Assembly (NCBI GenBank): GCA_004151065.3
Contig: NWUY0300015383.1
Coordinates: 1,623-25,446, forward strand
Direction of reading: 5' to 3'
DNA length: 23,824 bases
DNA from: Larix sibirica
Taxonomy: Eukaryota > Streptophyta > Pinopsida > Pinales > Pinaceae
This document shows, one piece after another, positions 10,509-21,068 of this stretch (positions are counted from its first letter, which is position 1; every line of letters begins with the position of its first letter). A model generated the notes under the pieces. The model saw only the letters and a list, made by a program, of their open reading frames with translations, had not been told where the DNA came from and did no database searches. Position numbers and translations under genes: made by a program.

Positions 10509-10605
10509 AGGGCTAGCTCAATTGATTGAACCATCTACAAAAGGCATGTTGCTAAGAGGTAGGCCATAAGTCATAGGTCCAACTTTCATTGGCTCCCTGA
10601 AGGTT
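10509..10605 (+). mobile_element. Possible tRNA-derived SINE head
   Basis: The segment ggctagctcaattgattgaa (10511-10530) resembles a tRNA box A (TRGCNNAGY-GG), and aggtccaactttc about 45 bp later resembles a weak box B (GGTTCGANTCC). An A run precedes it. No cloverleaf can be drawn with confidence and no tail or target-site duplication was found, so this is only a candidate. Confidence 0.25.
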
Positions 10606-11099
10606 GAAGGGAGAAATGATGTTTATCAATTTTGACACCAACAATTTTATTGCAAATTATTTTCTAGAACCAATTCTTCCATCGCACTTTACAGTTTCCC
10701 ATTACATAGATTTTCTATTGCACACATTGTTTGTATATATTGAGGTTCAAATATTTTCACTCAAATCTCTATAATCCAAAGAATTGTAAACGAATATTCA
10801 CTACTATTTTTGTGGATTAGATGTTGCAGGAGCTGTACATATTGGATGTGCGTAGGATTGGGATAATACCACAAGCTCTTAATGAAATCAAATTTACAAG
10901 TATGCCATTTATACATCTAAGTCAAAGTGCCCTTCTAAACAACGATTAACTTGTCACAATGATTTTTTTCCTTTTTCTTCTTCCTCAATGTCATTGGCAT
11001 ATTTATAGAAAATATTTTGTAAGCATGGGTCATGTATTTAGGTATAGAACCAAATATTCTCTTTCAAGCATTAATAAAATGATCTTATCTTATATTTTA
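10606..11099. other. Spacer without recognisable features
   Basis: AT-rich sequence with no ORF or repeat that I can support. Confidence 0.55.
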
Positions 11100-11414
11100 T
11101 GTAGTTATCACATCCATCAGTAAGTGGGAAAAAATGGCAACCCTTGTTGGTAGCTTCAAAAAGAAGGGTAGATTGAATGGATCACACCTCCATTATGGAA
11201 TATAAAATCAAAGAGGGCTTACAAGACAAAATGTTCCAATGAAAATTCTCATTCCTTATTAAATTTACTTGTGGAAATTTGGGATTAAATGTATGTAGAT
11301 ATCAAATATACTTCTTAGTAGATAATTGTGGATCTTTGTGCTATGTTGCATAGCAGCTAAGTGAACCCATGAAGATAAAAGGATGTTAAATGTGCCCACA
11401 TCAGGTTTTACTAC
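11100..11414 (-). pseudogene. PPR protein gene relic (PLS-type repeats)
   Basis: Plant PPR proteins bind organelle RNA for editing, splicing or stability. Read on the minus strand from about 11414, the frame gives VVKPDVGTFNILLSSWVHLA, AMQHSTKIHNYLLRS and FDIYIHLIPN. This matches the usual PLS pattern (VKPDxxTFxxxLxAC-xLAAxxxGKxIHxYxxRSGFDxDVxVxN). Further on, after a stop and frame changes, GGVIHSIYPSF (about 11180) and KLPTRVAIFS (11127-11157) correspond to the CGxIxxAxxxFDKMPxRDVxSW part of the next repeat. The fragment covers about two PPR motifs with at least two frame breaks. Codons upstream of 11414 do not look like PPR. No neighbour suggests a linked function. The match rests on pattern alone, with no search done. 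Confidence 0.68.
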
Positions 11415-13060
11415 ATCCAATACCCTTTTGACAAAAGAGTTTATTGACCTCATTACACTTCTTTCTTTGCACATAGCCCATTATCATTGAATTACATGAG
11501 ACTATGCCTCTTTGAGACATGCCCTCAAACATACCAAGATCCTAGAGTATCTCTTATTTTAACTTGATTTAATATATTTTGTAAGGATTTGTAATTTTAA
11601 TAAGATAATGAGTTACAACAACCAAATTTGTAACATTGTTACTAATTTAGATCAACATAAATTTTTAAAGACCATTAGTATTTAATGTAAATTTATTGTA
11701 AAATAATTTACTTCAATGCATCTATTCTAGGATGATATATTGATGTTCAATTCAATTTATATATCTATTCAAATTTTCCTTCAGCCTTCTATAGCACCTT
11801 TTGGGGCAATGGCTAGTATTTATATAGTTTAGAAGTGAGCTTTGAAATTCATCTTCCAAAAGGTTTTTTAGATTTATCAAAGACTCTTCTTGTTCTACTT
11901 TAAAAACTGAAAAATATTTATTTGCATGGAACCAACCCTTATGGATTAAGTTCCCAACAATGTCAAGGAAAAAATAATGAAATCAGATCATTTCCAACAT
12001 TTACTATTATAATCACTTGCCCATGTCTATCGATGATATCAATATAAATAACTTTTGTTTTTGTTGGAGAATTAAAGTTATTGTTGCGGCATTTTCAATA
12101 ATAACTTATATATTACCCTCAAAGACTGCCTAGTTTATGCGGGCATACTTGTGTAACATGACATGGTGTTTGAAGGGATTGTGAGCTAGAATGAAAAATG
12201 GTTTGTGATTTTAGAGCATTGCAATAGGTGTCTTGTTTCTATGGTTGCATTCTATATTTTTAAGGTAAAAATCTCTATTGATTCTATAGGTTTAAATAGA
12301 AATACAAAAAAAACATGAAAAAATAGATAAGGTTAATAGGTGATAAATAGACGATAAAAATGTGGTCAGTTAAGCTATGTGTTTTTTGTCTAACATTTTT
12401 ATTTTATTTTCTTCTATTTCTAAAGAAAACATTCACTAATAAGCCAAAAAAACATAATTAATATAAGTTAATACAATTATATCTTTTTAATTGTTTACTA
12501 ATAATTGATAAAATATTAAAAAATGGAGTTTATTGATTGAGACTATGAAAGAAAATGTTATTTGAACTATTATTTTTTTATATGAATAAAAACAAGGTAG
12601 ATTGACTTTAAAGCATATCCTAAACCAATTGTTGAAAAGAGAAATAAAGAGAACATTGAAAATGTACCCAAAAAAAATCTTGTCAGTGGTTATTTTTCCA
12701 TGTCTATAACAAGTGCAATCTCATATTTTCTAGTAGAATCCATATGCACGAACTATTATTCTATCCATGTACATGTTAGAATTTTTAACAAATACTAAGA
12801 AATGAAGATGGTTAGTTTGCATTTTTTGAAGTGCTCAAGTTGTTGGACAACTTAATATTGTTGTAAAAAACAAGAATAACTTAGTTTAATTGAAATCACA
12901 ACGGTTTATGCATAGTTCAATATTCTTCTAAAAACAAATTAAACTTATATCTAGATTTTCCATTTTTAAAATTTCAGTTTTTTATAAATTATAAATTTAG
13001 AGAAAACAATTTTTTCAATAAATTTATTTATTGCTATGAGAACATAAATCTTGCATTGTT
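11415..13060. other. Long AT-rich spacer
   Basis: I see no gene, RNA gene or transposon end in this stretch. It consists of AT-rich sequence with many stops in all frames. Confidence 0.55.
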
Positions 13061-13436
13061 TTATGTAAGGAATATTTAAAATTTGGAAGCAAGTCATAAT
13101 TAATTTATATAGAGAATGATTAGTTGAAGTTATGTAGAAAATAGTCAAATTGAACTTAAGAAATAGAAGACTAAAAGTTGAACTAAAGATCATGATTGTA
13201 ATTGAGCTCATTTTGATTTCATCTTTTGAGAGGTTATGTATATAGACTCGATTATGCAAGGAATACATAAAATTTGGAAACAAGTGATAATTAATTTATA
13301 TAGCGAATTCAATTAAACCTATGTAGAAAATAGTCAAATTGAAATTAAGAAATAGAAGACTAATAGTTGGACTAAAGATCATGGTTGTAATTGAGCTCAT
13401 TTTGATTTTATCTTTTGAGGGGCAATGTATATAGAC
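13061..13436. repeat. Two-unit tandem repeat, ~190-bp period
   Basis: Unit 1 (about 13061-13250) starts ttatgtaaggaata and unit 2 (about 13252-13436) starts ttatgcaaggaata. Both contain aaaatttgga, ataattaatttatatag, tgtagaaaatagtcaaattg, taagaaatagaagacta, ttgtaattgagctcattttg and atgtatatagac. They are close copies with scattered substitutions. The minus-strand ORFs across them look alike only because the DNA is repeated. Confidence 0.85.
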
Positions 13437-14430
13437 ATGAAAAGATGGAAGACTAGTTGATAATTTTTTCTTATGTACTAAGAATATTTTTCGACCATGA
13501 TGCAAGTATATAGTGCAATGAAAAATAAGAGATTTACAAAGTGCTTTAAAACGAGCTAAACATGAAAACTAATTTCTAGGATTAATAAATATTTACCAAA
13601 TATAGAAAACTTACATTGGCTTTGTCGTTAAATCTTCTAGAAAACATCATACCGCTACCTATTCTTGTGGAAAGGATTCTTGAGTGTTGTTGTCCCTTGA
13701 GATGTTCTTGGATGTATAGGAACTATGCCAAGGCATCAATAAATTTGTACTTGCTTGTTTTTGTAAGTTTTATATTTAAGGAACAAATCCTAGAGTATTT
13801 TCTCTTTTTTTTTCAAATCACCAAGTATAATACATCAAGAATATGAAGATATGATAGACTAAATAGGAATTACTCCTTATATATTAGACACAAATCTATT
13901 GTTGAATGGTGGGATGATGGAATGAACACAATGGACAGACAATATATTGCTATGAATAAATCTTGTTTCTCATGTTGACGAATAACGTACTGAGAAATTA
14001 AAAATTCAATAGTTAGATACAATGTAATTGAAAGATAACAATGTTACCATAATGGAAACATATTTAACACCATGCACATATAATGAATACTTCATCACAC
14101 ATTCATTAGCATAAAAACATTCACCATATAACATGACCCATGAAATAGAGTAAAGATTGCCTCGGAGGGATTTTACTATCTCAAAGATGACAATTACATA
14201 GCAGTTGGAAGATGGTGGAAGTACAAAAGAAGGTACAAAATAGAAGAAGATTATAGACTGATATACAAAAAGGTTTGAATTTGATTAGCCTAAAAACATC
14301 AAAATCTTTAAAACTGACCCTGATACATGATATGTTGATTAATTCATCCAAGGAGGTGTTACACTCTGCTCATTAAAATGTTGAGCCACTTTTGGATGCA
14401 CTTTTGTCTTTTTTATAATGTTGGGGATCG
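13437..14430. other. AT-rich spacer
   Basis: No gene recognised. The expected left LTR of the minus-strand element should lie here or further left, but I could not find a second copy of its edge sequence (tgataggaataaat). Confidence 0.5.
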
Positions 14431-17400
14431 CTGCTTCAACTGTTGTTTCTTAATCTTTAAGAAATGGTTATTTGTTGGTTGTTTCTTGTTGCTTGGATAA
14501 CTTTTGAACTGCCAAGCTGGACTACTTTTATGGTTGTTCACTTGGTTGTGAGGATGATGCACCATGTCCCCCTTGTACTATTGTCCTTGTCATCCCTACC
14601 CAAACTTCTTATTGAGCTAGATATAAGGCTATGCACTTTGAAATTTCCTTCCAAGACTTCCCCATAGGATAATCATGACTCCTCATTTCTTTGACATCTA
14701 TATCAAAATCATTGTAAAGGGCATAAGTGGGTGGAGGCATATTCTTAAAAATGATCTGTAAATGATCCAACAACTTAAAATATTCTTGTAACTTGTCCAT
14801 AATGACATGACCCTTGAGGGTTCCCTCCATGTCAACAGATCTAATGTCTTTATTTCTACATTCCACAATCAGGTTATTATAGTGATATTTGGGGTATAAG
14901 TCCCCATTTCCATCCCAAGAAGAAGGGAGACCCTAACTGAGAATATCTACAAAAATTGCTTTAAACGAAGCCACATCCATAGAAATTTGAGCATCTTTTA
15001 TTTGGTAATTTTGTGTTAGATTCTTCTTTGTGATGACCCTAGTGGACTCCATTATAGTCTTAGTTCTATCCCTGACACTCATTGCTTCTAACTCTTCATT
15101 AGTCTTACAATTTAGAAGATTAATCACAACATGGACAAAGGAAGGTTTTCTCTCTAATTCATTAAATGTCTTCCTAGAATCCTACATGGGTGGTATCCAA
15201 CACCAATTCATATTGTATAATTACAAATTAATTCCAATACTTTGTAAGTGTAACATCCATCTTGTCCCATACCAAGTGTTTGGCACCCTTGACATGAACC
15301 TTTCTTATTACCCTTTTAGAGAGTTGGTCAACTTCTTTTTGCAGTTTTATCTTAGCGTCATGTAGCTCTAGGATAATATCTTCTCTCTTGATGGCCAAGT
15401 CATTTAAAACTTAAACCTCTTCTTTCTTCTTCAACTTCTCCTTTACTATACTTAGCTCTACTTCCTTCAAATTCATATCTAGCATTCCCATCAAATAGTG
15501 CTTCCATGTCTTAACAACTTGTACTAGAGCATAAAGTTTATTATAATATTTGATGTAGTTTAGGACTCCACTATGAAAAATTTTAGAATGATAAAATACA
15601 AGCTTACCTCCTTGCATTAATACCTCTCCATAGAATCTCCACTTGCATTCGTATCCACTTTGAAGGGATTCTACAAATTGGGCAATGTGAGAACTGGAAA
15701 CTCTTTTCATTGGATATTATTGCATGGAGTGGTGCATCCTGGGACCAACTATTGATGATAGTAAAGAAGCACCTTTAGCAAACAACAATTTAAAGTTTTC
15801 TAGTTTTAACTCATTATTTTCCTTCTCTACATTTTCTACCTTTTCTTTGTATTCTAGACTTGTTGATACATTTGATCCTTATCCTCCTAGAGTACCGATG
15901 GTTCTAAAGTATGAACATGTTGAGTTCTAGGGACTCTGAGATTATTTTTAAGCACTCGGACTTAGTATCCTTTTATTTAATCATAGTTTTCACTGGAGTA
16001 GGATTGCTTGGGTCTACTCCTAGTTCCACAACTTTTTGGTCCAATTAAGCTATTCTCAAATGTTTAGCCTTATTGGCTACTTTCTCTCATTTTAATTGTA
16101 TTTCCACCTTAGTCACCATACCCTATAACTTGTCTACATTCATAGTGGACCTCAATATGTCCTTAAAGATGACCTCTCTAGTTTTCCTATGCCAATCCAT
16201 CTTATTTGTGTGACTCGATCACGGCCCATTGTGAACTATATGCCTTTGTAATGGGTTGTCGTCTTAGCCACCCATGTAATAATAGGCTCAATAAAAACCA
16301 TATTAAAAGTGCTTGTTTCATATCCATGGCAGACAATAGTCTTGATTGTTCCCCAGTTGATGTCTATGATCTAGGATACAATTCCCTTTTCACTTGCACA
16401 TTTTTATTCCGTATTTGTTAAAAATAAGAAAACAACCTAGCTCTAGTCTTTGGGATTGGTTGTGTTCAACAAGACTCTTGTTGTGATAAATAAGACCATT
16501 GCAATGGAGGCCAAAGTGTTGTAGGAAATTTCTTAATGGATAACACATGTATGCTAGAAGAAGTTTCCTAACTTTGATGTTCAATTATGACCCCTTGTGT
16601 CTCAATTTTGGCATTTTTTTTTCTTGGTTTCTCTTGGCTAACCTCCTTGATTTGTACTTCATATTAAATTTCAATGACTAACTTCTTAACTCCAACTTCT
16701 TTTTTTTGAGGAGTCAAAATCAATTGGGATTTCTAATTGCTATCAGGATATAGGATTTTTTGCACATCCTCCCACTTCTCAAGATTTGCAATCTTCTCTA
16801 ACTGGTCATTTGGTTGATGAACATATTTAGATAATTTTACCTTTTTACTCTTATTTGATATTACCTTGTGGGGGTCATACATCCATTTAATTCCTAATGG
16901 AAGGTTTAGACTTTTTAGCATACCCTCAACTATTTACTGAGCAATCCTTGACCTAACAATAAAGGGCCCAACCTATTTTGAAAGTTTGAATGTAATAATG
17001 CTCTTATTATTTACAAAGTGGATCTCATCTAAGTCAAATATATGTCTATTATGCTCTAAATAAAAGAGCCTTGCTATTAGGAATGTAGATAATCAATAGG
17101 GATTCAATTATGATCCATAGATCCTTATCACTATGCGGTTTTCATATAAAACCAGTCTTCCACCAATGAAATTGGACTCAATTGTAGCAATTTCTTACAT
17201 TCCGTGGACATCCCAGGGGGTGCAATTCCATGGAGAGGGGTATAAAATACATACATGACTTTATTTGCAAATTCAAAGAAACCTGCATTATTTGGTTGAG
17301 CCTTTGTAATTTGCAAGTATGTAGCCCGGAAAGAATTAGAATGATGGTACATAATCAGATATAACATGTAAGATGATACCTAAAGAACTTCATGGCATAG

Positions 17401-18090
17401 TAATTGTTTAGTTGGTCATGGATCATATATTCTAGGAACAATGCAAAATCATATTTGGACCTTGTTCCACCCAAGGGAGAGAAAATGGAGGCCAATAAAC
17501 CTAACACTACTTCGTCGACCACTCTGTCGTGGTCATATCCTAGAATTCAACATACCATTGCCATTGCTTACTGAGTAGTTTCTGAAAACACCTCCAGCTT
17601 GTAAGGGAGTGGCCCCTTTGGAAATTATGTGCCATGAGGAGGTGACATCTTCAAGAATTGGTCCTTTTTTTCTTGGATAAGACCTTCAAATTTGGATCCC
17701 AAATATTCTTCATCCAGTTTTTGCAGGTCAACATCTTTAGGAATGTCCAATATCTCCTAAAGAAAATCCTTGGTGATAGGGAAAATGACTAGACCCATCT
17801 CTTGCTAATATGGATCTCTTACTAGGGGCGTAAAAGTTGACACATTAGATAACAATCGCAAGGAAGTGGTGCTTGTGGGGTGCAATGGATTTGGGAAAAT
17901 TTGACTCCCACATACATAGGAAGTCATGGGCATCATCAAATCTAGTTTATGCTTCATTAACGACTTGATGCATATAAAAAATTGATAGAATTGGGTTGAA
18001 AAGGTCAGCATGGGTGTCCATCAGGTACTCATCTTGTGGGTTCATCTTCTTGGTGATTTCAGGAATGGTAGATATTTGTGAAATTGCCAT
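14430..18090 (-). pseudogene. Long decayed ORF of unknown repeat family (minus strand)
   Basis: The minus strand from ATG at 18090-18088 reads like one protein of about 1,200 residues, broken by many stops and frameshifts. I do not recognise the family. It starts MAISQISTIPEITKKMNPQD and continues YLMDTHADLFNPILSIFYMH, then AHDFLCMWESNFPKSIAPHK, ILDIPKDVDLQKLDEEYLGS, DRVVDEVVLGLLASIFSPLG, FRATYLQITKAQPNNAGFFE and SPISLVEDWFYMKTA. A charged, coiled-coil-like part follows (EYKEKVENVEKENNELKLEN near 15850 and LKEVELSIVKEKLKKKEEV near 15420). It peters out in a Ser/Gln-rich tail near 14500. No protease, integrase or RT core is visible. It lies about 2.5 kb downstream of the LTR and primer binding site on the same strand, so it is probably an element-encoded protein of a non-autonomous LTR element. 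A domesticated or host gene is less likely given the decay. Confidence 0.5.
15486..15629 (-). pseudogene. Ty3/Gypsy RNase H fragment embedded in the unknown ORF
   Basis: About 48 residues read GEVLMQGGKLVFYHSKIF then NYIKYYNKLYALVQVVKTWK and HYLMG. This follows the Gypsy RNase H pattern GAVLMQGG-PVxYHSExF-NYxTYDKELYALVQAxKxWKHYLxG. The first catalytic Asp region (TDAS) is not visible upstream, and the IIHTDHxPL block expected after HYLMG is missing. Instead the frame runs straight into MLDMNLKEVELSIVKEKLKK, the charged region of the host ORF. The frame upstream (MKRVSSSHIAQFVES) is also unlike Gypsy. The fragment is therefore fused in frame and in the same orientation inside a different coding sequence. 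Confidence 0.72.
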
Positions 18091-19270
18091 ATTGGGATAT
18101 AAACAAAGAAATAAGGTAAATTAATAGGGGAAATGGCATGATTACCAACTTCTAGATGCTAATATTTGGTGTGAAGATGTGCATGTTTGTCTCTTTCTTG
18201 TTGTTTGCTTGGAGAATGTGAGATTTGAATTTTGGAATGAATTATTTGAAAGAATTCGGGATTTTTTACATTAACTCAGGGTTCACATGGTGCTACCTCA
18301 TTTTATAGTAAATTATGACATGGGCTATGTTTGATTATGAACTGTTAGTTGGGTCTGGCACATGGCAATTTTTTATTTTCCCACACACTTCTTACCTAGA
18401 AGGTTATCATTTCCATCTAAGGCTATCCACTTAGGAGGTTTCAAGCTTGCAGGTGAAGCATATTTACTTTCCTTATTTTGTGAGCCTGAGTGGACATGGG
18501 TTTCCATGTTGAAACCATGGTAGAGGTATTACATGCATCTCAGCAGGCCTGAAATCTTGGTGATCATTGATCTCACTTTTGGATTTCATAGCCATTGATT
18601 TATATCAGAAGTTGTGGTCGTGATCCTTCGGGGGGAAAGATTTTTTGTAATGTAAAAACCATTTTCTTGGGTTGTATTGTCAATATTTTCTTTTGTTAAT
18701 CTCATGGTGTTCTTTTCCTATCAAATGTAACATATTTATCTGTATTTGCAGCTATATTTACAGCCATGGAAGTTTTAAAAGTATCCATCTGATAAAAATA
18801 AAGTTCCATTGGGTTTCTCCCACCGTTTCATGTCCATTTTCCACCATTAAATCTTCTTTTGTAAAAATCTGCACAAATGGCAAAACAAACTTAATTTATG
18901 TATTGTGAATCTTCCATAAGTGTTCTTTGTAATCAATATGTGATTCATATATCTTAGCTTGGGGTATGTTAATATATATATGATCCTCTGTGGTTGAATT
19001 TGGGAGGGTCTCAGTTTGTTTGGAAAGTGTTGGAAACCAACAATTTTTACTAGTCAAATTCGAGCTAGTCTTCCTTTCTGTGATGAAATAATGAGCCAAT
19101 CTCTCATAATTTCGAATGGATGCATATGAAACTGTACCTGGTGTCTTTATCTAAGCATTTGACATTCATGTAGCCATATTGAATCTAAATACATGTCATT
19201 CCTAAGTCAAGGGTTCATTCTTTGAATCAGTGCATTCCAAACTTTATTTCAAACCTAGTTGAATACATTA
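18091..19270. other. Leader-like spacer of the minus-strand element
   Basis: This lies upstream of the minus-strand ORF and downstream (in element orientation) of the primer binding site. Short ORFs at 18672-18908 (+) and 18896-19099 (-) have no motif I know. No RNA gene is seen. Confidence 0.45.
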
Positions 19271-19273
19271 CAT

Positions 19274-19350
19274 GGATCCGAAGGCATTTCTTGTGGGGCT
19301 GCTCCTCATTATTCATCTTCATTGTTTTGAACAAATTAGGGAAACAATTC
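19274..19350 (+). pseudogene. Possible SDR active-site fragment
   Basis: Frame 2 reads GSEGISCGAAPHYSSS at 19274-19321, similar to the segment of plant short-chain dehydrogenases around the catalytic Tyr (G-GGxAPHAYxxSK), with one residue missing between His and Tyr. Slightly later, in another frame, KLGKQFTVC (19333-19359) recalls ELGKxGIRVNC, which normally follows. The Lys of YxxxK is not in place. The call is weak alone but supported by the SDR C-terminus 360 bp downstream on the same strand. Confidence 0.38.
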
Positions 19351-19685
19351 ACCGTCTGTTATTACAGATTGGATATTGGGTACATTACAATTTACACATA
19401 AAGATTACATGCAAAACCTACATGTTTAGGGCAAAGATATAGATTCCAGGTCATAACTTTACAAATTAAAATGCCCTATCAAATTAATAGTTACAAAACC
19501 AAAACATGTGTAATAACCATAAAATCTTACATTAATATTATATGCATGTGGAAGTAAAAAAATCCTCCGACGAAAAATCCAACAGAGATCCAACTTAGGA
19601 TGTAAAGTGAAAGACACGATTACACTTCAATGTTTGAACCTAACTTAAGCCCACTTCATAAAAATAAAAGGTAGCAATATAAATC

Positions 19686-19925
19686 ATGATTACAATTGTT
19701 TACTGCTATGCAGAGCAACTCACTCTCGAAGTTGTTAATGCTGCCAAGTCTGATATGTTTCTATCAAGCGATGACACCTGCTATATCAACAACTATAATC
19801 TGGTCATTGATGGGGAATTTACCTATGACAAGGCCTTCTCCACCCCAAATTCTATGGATTTTATTCCCCTTAAATATTTCTTCAATCAATTAGTTGTCAT
19901 AGGTGTAAGAAAATCCCAAAACTGA
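19686..19925 (+). pseudogene. Short-chain dehydrogenase/reductase (SDR) C-terminal fragment
   Basis: SDRs are soluble NAD(P)-dependent oxidoreductases. From about 19713 the frame reads LTLEVVNAAKSDMFLSSDDT, CYINNYNLVIDGEFT and ends at the TGA at 19923-19925. This matches the C-terminal block of plant SDRs of the secoisolariciresinol-dehydrogenase/xanthoxin-dehydrogenase type (ExVANAALFLASDDSxYINGHNLVVDGGFT). Gly-His in the GHN block has become Asn-Tyr. A further 35 residues follow the block (KAFSTPNSMDFIPLK). The string tatgcag at 19705-19711 could be a splice acceptor, so this may be the start of a last exon. The NAD-binding TGxxxGIG motif is not present in the window. The fragment lies antisense inside the leader of the minus-strand LTR element. 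The substrate cannot be inferred. Confidence 0.72.
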
Positions 19926-20582
19926 TATGCCTAGTCACACAAAGACCAAAGAGAGAGAGACCCTGCACATTGAGACTCCACTCACATGGATTAGGGACTG
20001 GCTGTGAGTTCGAGACGTGAGTTGAGAGTGGCCGTGTGTGAGGTCGTAGGTATATAAAAATAATGACTCCTCCTTCTAGTGGGATTAAAACATGCACATG
20101 TGCACCCCAATATACAAACTCAATATATCAATGCACATGCAAGTACATCAATATGCAGATATACAGGTATACATAGGTCTGGGTGCGTGAAGAGGTGGGT
20201 TATAATATTCTAGCATGCAGAGTTCTTCCATAGGTTTGAATCTAAGGAGAGGTCGCGTTCATGTCATGAGAGGTCGATTTCATGCACATGTATCAACACG
20301 TAGAGCACACAATGAGTGACATCAAGGTGCAAGTTGTAGGTTAGAGAGGTGAAGACTTACGTAGGAGAAGAAAAATGAATCCATGGAGGAATACTGAACT
20401 GTGCAGTTCTAGAGAAGCGAATTATGGTTTCACAATAAAAAATTAATAACTGAAACCTAACACCTGGACTGTAGAGAGAAACCCCAAACTGAACAGCTGC
20501 ACTGCCATACTGAGGGAATATGCCAAACTCAATCGAGGAACGAGAAGAATTAACGGGGTAGGAGGAGTTATACAGAGCCTTT
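19926..20582. other. Spacer, probable 5' leader of the minus-strand element
   Basis: No gene is recognised. A 21-bp-period direct repeat (gagaggtcg-ttcatg) occurs at 20247-20263 and 20268-20284, and a run rich in catgcacat and ata words occurs near 20090-20200. The right end abuts the primer binding site. Confidence 0.45.
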
Positions 20583-20594
20583 GCTCTGATACCA
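20583..20594 (-). promoter_or_regulatory. Primer binding site (initiator Met-tRNA type)
   Basis: On the minus strand this reads tggtatcagagc, the standard plant primer binding site complementary to the 3' end of initiator Met-tRNA. It lies two bases inside an LTR edge that ends CCTATCA on the minus strand. This places the element's 5' LTR to the right and its body to the left. Confidence 0.75.
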
Positions 20595-20596
20595 TT

Positions 20597-20960
20597 TGAT
20601 AGGAATAAATCTCGATAATAATTTTAATTTGATTGATTGAGCATAATCATTTTTACACGGAAGGCATTTTTACTCTGGCTAGATTCGTCGTCCCTCGATC
20701 CAAGCAACAAATTACACGCGTCCTCCCTACAAAGTTTTGACCATATTGTCTCTCCTGCTGCCTTTTCAACCATCCAATGTGAAGTTACCATGTGCATCAT
20801 CGCTTGTTCCTATGGAAGTGTCGTCGGATTTATCGAATTGTCCTGCGTGTTAAAAAAAATATTGGTCCTGCTGATATCGTGGGCTTTATCGAATTGTCCT
20901 ACATGTTAAAAATTTTATTGTTTGCGCTGATATAGTTGGTCGTGAACCAAACTAATATCA
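20597..20960 (-). repeat. Putative 5' LTR of the minus-strand element
   Basis: The inner edge on the plus strand is TGATAGGAATAAAT directly beside the primer binding site. The proposed outer edge is AATATCA ending at 20960, giving a short TGATA...TATCA inverted terminus and a length of 364 bp. Inside, a partial tandem repeat of about 50 bp starts with atcgaattgtcct at about 20832 and 20887. Amine-oxidase gene sequence begins shortly after the outer edge. The outer edge is inferred from the terminal match only. No second LTR was found in the window. Confidence 0.5.
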
Positions 20961-21068
20961 GATGAAGTGAAGTGGGAGACTACTATTGTTTTACATTTCT
21001 CTACCCGATGATTGTTCATATCTGATCTACAAAATTTTGACAGTCTCTGCATGTTTGAATTCGTGCAG

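Noticed and set aside
12966-13505. Two similar minus-strand ORFs that look like a small protein family
   Set aside because: The similarity comes from the 190-bp tandem DNA repeat; both are AT-rich chance frames without motifs.
15724-16421. Plus-strand ORFs at 15724-15930 and 16206-16421
   Set aside because: They oppose the minus-strand unknown ORF and lack motifs; treated as shadows.
19686-19925. Minus-strand reading of the SDR fragment (IWGGEGLVIGKFPINDQII) as an element protein
   Set aside because: It contains stops and fits no family, whereas the + strand fits the SDR C-terminal block closely.
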